The translations under genes and the position numbers were made by a program. Shown here piece after piece: positions 1 to 4,822 of a stretch of DNA of 14,053 bases (position 1 is the first letter of the stretch; every line of letters begins with the position of its first letter). Origin of the DNA: an uncultured Bacteroidota bacterium (GTDB lineage: Bacteria; Bacteroidota; Bacteroidia; B-17B0; Aurantibacillaceae). Under the pieces are notes generated by a model. The model was not told the DNA's origin, ran no database searches, and worked only from the letters and a program-made list of their open reading frames with translations. Location of the stretch: the NCBI GenBank assembly GCA_903923915.1, contig CAIXZI010000033.1, positions 1 to 14,053 of the forward strand, written 5' to 3'.

Positions 1-483
1 ATAGCTCAAACGTAAATTCGCAGCTTTTATAGGATCTACATCTCCAATTAGATCGGCAATAGAAACATCTGGCGTTGCCAGTTTTTCTACATAACGCTCG
101 GAACGATGCAACCAAACAATGGGTGTTTTATCTTTCAGTTCTTCGATTTTATTTTTTGCGTAAGATGAAATCGGATTTAGTGGATCATCATTTAATTCAC
201 TTCCTTCAACTATCGGAATATATTCATCCAACAAATCTATAAGCTGACGAGCGATACGTGTTTTTGCTTGGCCGCGTAAACCCAATAAATTTATATTATG
301 ACGAGAAAGAATAGCACGTTCAATCTCAGGAATAACGGTGTCTTCAAAGCCAATAATGCCTTTAAACACGTTTTGTTTTTTCTTTATTTTATCAATTAAA
401 TTATCACGCAATTCGTCTTTACAAGATTTACTTATGTAGCCTGCTTTTTTTAATTCGCCCAGTGTTTTTAATTTGTTGTTCAT
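1..483 (-). CDS. Magnesium-chelatase/MoxR-like AAA+ ATPase, 3' part outside the window
   Basis: The first 161 codons are visible, starting at the ATG at 483; the rest lies beyond the left edge. After a charged N-terminal helix (residues 5-36) comes a ChlI-type AAA+ core with a Walker A region GLRGQAKT at residues 68-75. The usual GKT is replaced by AKT, which I recall as normal for this Bacteroidota family. The stretch LATPDVSIADLIGDVDP near residues 141-155 is also typical of the family. Such ATPases work with VWA/MIDAS partners as ATP-driven remodelling chaperones; no chlorophyll pathway is implied. The ATG lies 5 bases after the stop of the VWA gene, so the two are almost certainly co-transcribed. 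From memory of relatives, full length should be about 500 residues. The exact substrate is unknown. Confidence 0.9.
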   Translation of the reverse strand, partial: MNNKLKTLGELKKAGYISKSCKDELRDNLIDKIKKKQNVFKGIIGFEDTVIPEIERAILSRHNINLLGLRGQAKTRIARQLIDLLDEYIPIVEGSELNDDPLNPISSYAKNKIEELKDKTPIVWLHRSERYVEKLATPDVSIADLIGDVDPIKAANLRLSY

Positions 484-488
484 AGTCT

Positions 489-1583
489 CTATTTATAATT
501 TCTTTTTTTATTGCGTTCAAAATCTTCAAAAATAAAATCGCCTAAACCTTGTAACGATGTGTAGAAAGCCTTGCCATTGTTGGCTTCTGTAAAATCGTGT
601 ACAAATTCTTGCAGGTAAGGATCACTCGCCACCATAAAAGTTGTAATGGGTATTTTTAATCTTCGACAACTTTGTGCAAGCGTTAAACATTTATTTAATA
701 TTTTTTTATCTAACCCAAAACTGTTCTTGTAGTATTGTCCGTGTTCTTTTAAGCAAGTTGGCTTACCATCGGTAATCATAAAAATTTGTTTGTTAGCATT
801 TTTTCTTCTTCGCAACAAATCCATGGCAAGCTCTAAGCCCGCTACCGTATTGGTATGGAACGGCCCAACTTGTAAATAAGGCAGATCTTTAATTTGAATT
901 TGCCAAGCATCATCTCCAAAAACAATAATATCCAAGGTGTCTTTTGGATATTTACGTTTAATAAGTTCTGCCAAAGCCATCGCTACATTTTTTGCCGGCG
1001 TAATTCTATCCTCGCCATATAAAATCATAGAGTGAGAAATATCAATCATCAACACGGTAGAAGTTTGCGTTTTATGTTCTTTATCTTTTACTTCTAAATC
1101 ATTTTCAGTAATTAAGAAGTTGTTAATTCCATTGTTTACCTGCGCATTTTTCATCGACTCGAGCATCGATATTTGCTCTAACGAATCGCCAAATTGAAAC
1201 GGCCTTGCATCGCTGCTAATTTCATCTCCGCTACCGGTAAATTTTGTTGCGTGGTTGCCAGATTTACCTTTTTTAAGTTTGCCAAATATTTTTTCGAGAG
1301 CTTGTTGTCTTATAGCTTGTTCAGTCTTTGGTGTAATAACAATATTACCCGAGCCCGGCTCATCATCTTTTATATATCCTTTATCTTTTAAATCTTGAAT
1401 AAAATCGCCAATACCATAATCGGGTTCGGTTAATTTATATTCTTTATCAAGCTCTGTGAGCCAACTAATAGCTTCGTTAAAATCGCCACTGGTGTGTGTC
1501 AACAGCTGTTTAAAGATGTCGAATAATTTATCAAAAGGTGTTTGGTTGGGTTTGTTATAATTAGAAAATCTAAAACCTATCAT
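489..1583 (-). CDS. VWA domain protein, partner of the downstream AAA+ ATPase
   Basis: This is a 364-residue cytoplasmic protein with no signal peptide or membrane segment. The N-terminal 170 residues are mostly helical and charged, with a polar linker near 103-125. A von Willebrand factor A domain follows at about 173-350. Its metal-ion-dependent adhesion site is complete: DISHS at 181-185, a threonine near 246 in TNTVAG, and the aspartate of TDG at 272. This layout matches the ChlD/CoxE-like VWA partners of MoxR or magnesium-chelatase-type ATPases, where the VWA domain binds the client or couples the ATPase to it. It sits between an M24 peptidase (30 bases upstream) and the ATPase (5 bases downstream). 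The ATG at 1583 is the natural start; the upstream bases show no strong Shine-Dalgarno sequence. The family is clear, but the client protein is unknown. Confidence 0.92.
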   Translation of the reverse strand: MIGFRFSNYNKPNQTPFDKLFDIFKQLLTHTSGDFNEAISWLTELDKEYKLTEPDYGIGDFIQDLKDKGYIKDDEPGSGNIVITPKTEQAIRQQALEKIFGKLKKGKSGNHATKFTGSGDEISSDARPFQFGDSLEQISMLESMKNAQVNNGINNFLITENDLEVKDKEHKTQTSTVLMIDISHSMILYGEDRITPAKNVAMALAELIKRKYPKDTLDIIVFGDDAWQIQIKDLPYLQVGPFHTNTVAGLELAMDLLRRRKNANKQIFMITDGKPTCLKEHGQYYKNSFGLDKKILNKCLTLAQSCRRLKIPITTFMVASDPYLQEFVHDFTEANNGKAFYTSLQGLGDFIFEDFERNKKRNYK

Positions 1584-1613
1584 GTTTTACAATAAAGAAT
1601 AAAGTTAGGTAAT

Positions 1614-2291
1614 TTATACCATCATTTGCTCAAAAAAACCACCAATTTGTTCTTGGGTGTCGATGAAATGAATTTCGTAGATCCAATGTCGGTCGTTTCC
1701 GAATTTATCTTTGGCAAGCATGGGCTGGTCGTTTTCAGGATGAATATAATTTATAAGCTCTTCACCCAAAACTATTTCATGCGGAAAGTTACCAATTAAA
1801 TGTCCGCAATGGATGTTGCCATACTGCCAACCATATTTTAAAGCTAATTGCTTTGTGTAGGTGTAAAAATCGGCACCCGTTAAATCTACTTTATTGTCTT
1901 TGTAAAAACTACACCCTTCTTGCCAAGCTAAAGCAACATCCGCTTTTAGTTTTAGTTTTTGAGCATTATTGCCTAATACATAAGTACGGCCATAATCGGC
2001 TTCCCATTCATCAAACACAGGACCAAAATCAAAAAACAAAATGTCATCGGGCTGTAAAGTTAGATTGGGTGGATTTTCTTTATAAGGAAGCAGGGTGTTT
2101 TTGCCCGAACGCACAATGCGTTTGTGCCAATATTTTTTTATACCAAATAGCTCAAAGGCTAATTTAAAAATATCGTTATTTAGCTGATGCTCGGTTTTGC
2201 CTGGTTTTATTAAACCTTGGTTTTCAATTTCGGCGAACAAATAAGCAGCTTTGGTTTCGGCTTCTAATAGATTTTTAACTTGTTCTGTCAC
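1614..2291 (-). CDS. M24 family metallopeptidase (Xaa-Pro/methionine aminopeptidase fold)
   Basis: This is a 225-residue, single-domain pita-bread peptidase, probably cytoplasmic. Metal ligands visible are Asp88 (FDFG) and Asp99 (EADYGRT), 11 residues apart as in methionine aminopeptidase, His164 in CGHLIG, His171 in FPHEI, and Glu206 in YEIHF. The fifth ligand is less certain because the C-terminus is short (GGFFEQMMV); Glu214 and Glu221 are candidates. M24 enzymes hydrolyse N-terminal peptide bonds, but some members are catalytically silent or have other substrates. The start is a GTG at 2291, because no in-frame ATG is seen just upstream; it is preceded by an AT-rich leader without a Shine-Dalgarno sequence. 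It is the first gene of the minus-strand group, 30 bases before the VWA gene. I recall close relatives of this length across Bacteroidota. Substrate unknown. Confidence 0.9.
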   Translation of the reverse strand: MTEQVKNLLEAETKAAYLFAEIENQGLIKPGKTEHQLNNDIFKLAFELFGIKKYWHKRIVRSGKNTLLPYKENPPNLTLQPDDILFFDFGPVFDEWEADYGRTYVLGNNAQKLKLKADVALAWQEGCSFYKDNKVDLTGADFYTYTKQLALKYGWQYGNIHCGHLIGNFPHEIVLGEELINYIHPENDQPMLAKDKFGNDRHWIYEIHFIDTQEQIGGFFEQMMV

Positions 2292-2316
2292 AGTATTGTT
2301 GCTAAATAAATTTTTA

Positions 2317-2345
2317 TAAATATAGGGTATAAATTCTCTTTCAAA
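2317..2345 (-). promoter_or_regulatory. Weak candidate promoter for the peptidase/VWA/ATPase operon
   Basis: On the minus strand TATATTTA (2324-2317) is one base away from the Bacteroidota -7 element TAnnTTTG, and a TTTG lies upstream at 2345-2342. The spacer is 17 bases, shorter than the usual 19-21, so this is only a candidate. Confidence 0.25.
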
Positions 2346-2396
2346 ACGTAACTACTGCTCCTACTTCGAGCGCCTTCTTTTTGAATACTTGTATGC

Positions 2397-2412
2397 CTTG
2401 TTATGCAACAAG
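2397..2412. repeat. Perfect 6-bp inverted repeat with 4-base loop
   Basis: CTTGTT and AACAAG flank ATGC. It lies upstream of the peptidase operon and just left of the larger palindrome at 2428. No T-run follows on either strand, so it is not an obvious terminator. Confidence 0.5.
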
Positions 2413-2427
2413 TCTTAATTTATGTGG

Positions 2428-2453
2428 TTAATGAATGATATATCATTTATTAA
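2428..2453. repeat. 26-bp near-perfect AT-rich palindrome
   Basis: Thirteen-base arms meet with no loop at 2440/2441. The central 14 bases AATGATATATCATT are perfectly self-complementary. Only the pair 2433/2448 (G opposite T) breaks the symmetry. It lies about 140-160 bases upstream of the GTG of the peptidase operon. A continuous palindrome with no spacer resembles an operator for a dimeric regulator more than a transcript hairpin, but no regulator gene is nearby. Role unknown. Confidence 0.6.
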
Positions 2454-2510
2454 ACTTTTGAACTAGCTATCAAAAAATTGCGGCCCACATCGGATCGCAA
2501 ACTAGTAAGT

Positions 2511-2551
2511 AAAACCCTTGTAAATGAATAATTTATGAGGGTTTTTTGTTT
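2511..2551 (+). terminator. Terminator-like hairpin with T-run
   Basis: AAAACCCT (2511-2518) pairs with AGGGTTTT (2538-2545). The stem continues through two G-U pairs and TAAAT/ATTTA to a 5-base loop at 2526-2530, giving about 15 pairs. A T-rich tract follows (GTTTTTTGTTTT). The hairpin form fits a factor-independent terminator reading rightwards, but no intact plus-strand gene ends in front of it. It may be the end of a lost gene or RNA. Confidence 0.6.
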
Positions 2552-2597
2552 TCAAGACCTAAAAACAGCTCATTTCTGCCTTTCAGCGCGGCAAAAA

Positions 2598-2614
2598 GCG
2601 GTTTGAAAAACCGC
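2598..2614. repeat. 7-bp hairpin GCGGTTT/AAACCGC, 3-base loop
   Basis: A GC-containing perfect stem surrounds GAA. It is surrounded by copies of the word GCGGCAAA (2588-2595, its complement at 2643-2650, and 2679-2686), part of a hairpin-rich stretch without genes. Confidence 0.45.
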
Positions 2615-2641
2615 CACTTGGTATGAAAAAAAGTTAAGCTT

Positions 2642-2687
2642 ATTTGCCGCCACTATTAATTTATAACCTTTTTAATGAGCGGCAAAT
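2642..2687. repeat. 9-bp inverted repeat ATTTGCCGC / GCGGCAAAT
   Basis: Perfect arms at 2642-2650 and 2679-2687 enclose 28 AT-rich bases. The right arm touches the open frame of the decayed gene that follows. The pair could be ends of a small degraded element or a weak stem; no flanking target duplication was seen. Confidence 0.5.
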
Positions 2688-2909
2688 GTGCTTGATTTTT
2701 GTGCGTGGGATTACAACCCTACGCCAAACGAAACGGATTTGAAGTGGTCTGCTGATAAGTTATGATTTAACGCGGGGAACATAAAAGTGTATACGGACAC
2801 AGTTAGGTGGGATGAAATTGAAATGGGTGCGCAAGCCATTAAATAAATGTTGAAAGCAATTAAGTTGATGGAAATTGCAAACGCAAACGCGGAAAACCCG
2901 AACGTAAAA

Positions 2910-3107
2910 GTTGCGGAAGCAAACAACAAGACGGAAAACCCAACCGACATTGAAGAAAAGGCAAACGCAATTGCAGAATATCAAAACGCAATCGTTGCGG
3001 AAGCAAACGACAAGCCATAAAACCCCACCGACATCGTGGAAAAGGCAAACGCAATTGCGGAATATCAAAACGCAAACAATGCGGACATGAACAGTAAGAT
3101 GGAACAG
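2910..3107 (+). repeat. Tandem 84-bp (28-codon) repeats, two full copies and a weak third
   Basis: Copy one (2910-2993) and copy two (2994-3077) differ at about 10 of 84 positions by hand count. A weaker partial third copy begins at 3078 and fades near 3107 (about 19 of 30 positions agree). The period is a multiple of three and keeps the frame of the decayed gene. Each unit encodes an Ala/Glu/Asn-rich helix ending in KANAIAEYQNA. There are no spacers and no short palindromic unit, so this is a coding repeat and not a CRISPR array. Confidence 0.85.
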
Positions 3108-3111
3108 CGTT

Positions 3112-3137
3112 ATTCTTTTGGCTTGAACCAAAAGAAT
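3112..3137. repeat. Perfect 10-bp inverted repeat, 6-base loop
   Basis: ATTCTTTTGG (3112-3121) and CCAAAAGAAT (3128-3137) enclose CTTGAA. It lies at the distal end of the decayed frame. Similar TTCTTTTGGCTTGAACCAAAAGAA-like runs are, from memory, common as dispersed intergenic sequence in Bacteroidota genomes, so it may mark a repetitive element. Confidence 0.6.
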
Positions 3138-3189
3138 CAAAAATTCAAGGCACCTGATAAATTACTTGAAATCTACATATCACTTCGCT

Positions 3190-3229
3190 GAAAAGAAAAA
3201 ACTCGCTTCGCTCAAACAGTTTTCTTTTC
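3190..3229. repeat. Imperfect inverted repeat with CGCTTCG direct repeats
   Basis: GAAAAGAAAAAACT (3190-3203) faces AGTTTTCTTTTC (3218-3229), complementary apart from two extra A's on the left. CTTCG-containing words recur around it (3183, 3204-3210, 3232-3238). It has no gene and follows directly on the decayed frame. Confidence 0.45.
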
Positions 3230-3569
3230 TACGCTTCGTTCATTTGATTTCATGCGTAATTTCTCAAATGCCTTTTGTATCATGTGTATCCGTTTCGTGA
3301 AAATGATACAGTGTGAATATTTTAAAGTTTGGCATAAGATTTGGTAATTGTTTTTGAAACAGTATTGCATGATTACAATTCTAAATTTCTGCATCAGCTA
3401 CTAATACTTAATGTGCTGTAGCCTTACAGCGGAATTAAAACCAAAGCCATTTATTTTTTACAAAACAGCATAGCTGTTTGTCTAAAGGGATTTTCTTTTC
3501 GGATTCTGACGCCAAAGTTATAGAACCGAGAATTGGTAATTGAAAAATAATTTGTAAAAATTAGAAATC
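3192..3569. other. Gene-free stretch with several small inverted repeats
   Basis: No convincing gene was found. Small stems are TGTATCAT/ATGATACA (3276-3283 and 3303-3310), GCTGTA/TACAGC around GCCT (3415-3430), and AAACAGC/GCTGTTT around ATA (3463-3479). No clear TTTG-N19/21-TAnnTTTG promoter was found before the gene at 3570; a TAATTTG at 3548-3554 lacks a well-spaced upstream element. Confidence 0.5.
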
Positions 3570-4535
3570 ATGAATAAGCAACAAAGTCAAAAAGTAAATA
3601 TGATTGATGCAAGTGTAGCTGTATTAAATACACCTGCCAACAAAGTAATATGGAATACAAACACAACCTTTACGGCTGCGATGACAAACCTAAACAGTAA
3701 TATGGCAACGTTAAACAGTGCCGATACTACACGTTTGGCAAGCTCGGTGCCGTTTACGGAAACAAAAGCTCAAGCAAAAGCTAATTTAATTGCCGCTACT
3801 ATGTTACATGCTGCGGCAGGAAGAGGTTATGCGGCAAGTGTAAATAACACCTCGTTAAAAACTATATGTAGTATTAGCGAAAGTAGTTTAACCAAAAGTG
3901 CCGATGCTAACTTGGGTAATATGTGTATGAATATTTATAATGCCGTGCAACCTTTTATTGGCAGCATGGCGGCATGGAGTGTAAATGCTACTACGCTGAC
4001 AAATTTGAATACGAATATTACTACGTTTAACGGATTGGTGGGTACACCTGTTGGACAAATTAGTGTACAAAATGCGGCTGCGATGGCTATTGATGCACAG
4101 ATAGAAACCATTTACGGAATATTGAGAGATACCATTGATACTTTGATGGAGCAGTATAAAGTAAATCACGCGTCTTTTTATAATGCCTATTTTGCCGCAA
4201 GAGAAGTACACCATACAGGAACGCATCATAGCACAACATTTGAAGGGTTTGTTTATAAAACAGGTGGAGTTGCATTACAACACGCTTTGGTAGTTTTAAG
4301 TATTAGCGGAAATGAACTGCGCAGGCATTTTACGGCTGCCAATGGTCATTATCGTTTTACACGATTGCATTTAGGTAATTATACTTTAACGATTAGTTTG
4401 GCAGGTTATGTTACGCAAACAAAATCTTTTACGATAACTACCTTGCAAAGTGTAGATACTGATTTTACTTTAGTGGCAACAGGTAGTGGAGGTGGAACTA
4501 ACCCAACACCTACACCAACAAACAGTAACCAGTAA
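3570..4535 (+). CDS. Helical protein with C-terminal carboxypeptidase-regulatory-like beta domain
   Basis: 321 residues with no signal peptide and no membrane segment. Residues 1 to about 215 are predicted helical, rich in Ala, Thr, Asn and Ser, and may form a helical bundle (MIDASVAVLNTPANKVIWN near the start, AMAIDAQIETIYGILRDTIDTL near 170-192). A HxxGTHH run near 214-220 links to a beta domain of about 75 residues with the pattern G-x-V...GVALQHALVVLS...ANGHYRFTRLHLGNYTLTISLAGY, as in CarboxypepD_reg-like domains. The tail is low-complexity Gly/Thr/Pro/Asn. I recall Bacteroidota hypothetical proteins with the same helix-plus-beta layout, but no assigned role. The ATG at 3570 follows AATTAGAAATC with no Shine-Dalgarno sequence. 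It stands alone between repeat-rich DNA and a strong terminator. Absence of a signal peptide is odd for this beta domain, which is usually exported. Confidence 0.85.
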   Translation: MNKQQSQKVNMIDASVAVLNTPANKVIWNTNTTFTAAMTNLNSNMATLNSADTTRLASSVPFTETKAQAKANLIAATMLHAAAGRGYAASVNNTSLKTICSISESSLTKSADANLGNMCMNIYNAVQPFIGSMAAWSVNATTLTNLNTNITTFNGLVGTPVGQISVQNAAAMAIDAQIETIYGILRDTIDTLMEQYKVNHASFYNAYFAAREVHHTGTHHSTTFEGFVYKTGGVALQHALVVLSISGNELRRHFTAANGHYRFTRLHLGNYTLTISLAGYVTQTKSFTITTLQSVDTDFTLVATGSGGGTNPTPTPTNSNQ

Positions 4536-4547
4536 ACCCACCCCTAA

Positions 4548-4563
4548 CCCCTCGCAGGAGGGG
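4548..4563. repeat. Perfect CCCCTC/GAGGGG hairpin after the gene at 3570
   Basis: Six-base arms flank GCAG. It stands between the stop codon and the true terminator and is followed by AATTAAA and not by T's. C-rich words of the form CCCCTAACCCCTC...GAGGGG are, from memory, frequent intergenic sequences in Bacteroidota, so this is probably a dispersed element. Confidence 0.55.
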
Positions 4564-4571
4564 AATTAAAG

Positions 4572-4606
4572 AGCCCGCTTCTATTTTGAGGCGGGCTTTT
4601 TGTTTT
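4572..4606 (+). terminator. Strong factor-independent terminator
   Basis: AGCCCGC (4572-4578) pairs perfectly with GCGGGCT (4591-4597) around a 12-base loop and is followed by TTTTTGTTTTG. It ends the transcript of the gene at 3570 and insulates the giant gene downstream. Confidence 0.92.
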
Positions 4607-4675
4607 GTAGAAGCGGCAAAAATCATCGTGCAGAAACGCCTTTTAAGCTAAAAAAAGGGCTACCCCCCTATTTTA

Positions 4676-4707
4676 TTTGTTTTGCACAAAACAATGTACT
4701 AATTTTG
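4676..4707 (+). promoter_or_regulatory. Bacteroidota-type promoter for the giant T9SS gene
   Basis: TTTG (4676-4679), a 20-base spacer, and TAATTTTG (4700-4707) match the -33/-7 consensus of the Bacteroidota primary sigma factor. Transcription would begin near 4714, giving a 5' leader of about 110 bases that contains the inverted repeat at 4787-4819. Confidence 0.75.
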
Positions 4708-4786
4708 CTTATAACTAATTTTTTTGTAAATCAAAAAGTTATTTAAATTAAATAGGATAATAACCCTACAAAAATGAGTTAATTGT

Positions 4787-4819
4787 CTTATTTACAAATA
4801 GATAAAAATTGTAAATAAG
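4787..4819 (+). promoter_or_regulatory. Perfect 11-bp inverted repeat ending 3 bases before the start codon
   Basis: CTTATTTACAA (4787-4797) and TTGTAAATAAG (4809-4819) enclose 11 bases. In the mRNA this would form a hairpin over the ribosome-entry region of the giant gene, leaving only TAA before its ATG at 4823. As DNA it could equally be an operator. There is no T-run, so it is not a terminator. Confidence 0.6.
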
Positions 4820-4822
4820 TAA

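Larger units (their letters stand above)
2679..3191 (+). pseudogene. Decayed gene encoding a helical tandem-repeat protein, three in-frame stops
   Basis: One plus-strand frame from 2679 to the TGA at 3189 gives protein-like sequence interrupted only by TGA at 2763, TAA at 2844 and TAA at 3018. Recognisable pieces include WDYNPTPNETDLKWSADKL before the first stop, and VYTDTVRWDEIEMGAQAIK between the first and second stops. The latter half is rich in Ala, Glu, Asn, Lys and Ile and would form amphipathic helices. It is built from 84-base repeats (see 2910). The third stop sits where the previous repeat copy reads GAA, so it looks like a real nonsense change. Longest open parts are 2847-3017 (57 codons, ATG first) and 3021-3188 (56 codons). 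No promoter or good start is visible. I do not recognise the family. Alternatives are programmed recoding, or a chance A-rich frame, which the frame-keeping repeat argues against. Confidence 0.55.

Noticed and set aside
2470..2515. tRNA or tmRNA end before the hairpin at 2511
   Set aside because: No T-arm, acceptor stem or CCA end could be found; the surrounding bases do not fold as a tRNA.
2910..3107. Repeats as a CRISPR array
   Set aside because: Units are contiguous at 84 bp with no unique spacers and keep a coding frame.
2760..3140. Minus-strand open frame of 126 codons across the 84-bp repeats
   Set aside because: Its product is an unnatural mix of Cys, Val, Phe and Leu, and it is the mirror of the A-rich repeat on the plus strand; the plus strand reads far more like a protein.
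3212..3394. 60-codon minus-strand open frame in the gene-free stretch
   Set aside because: It spans small inverted repeats, has no promoter or start context, and its product resembles no protein I know.
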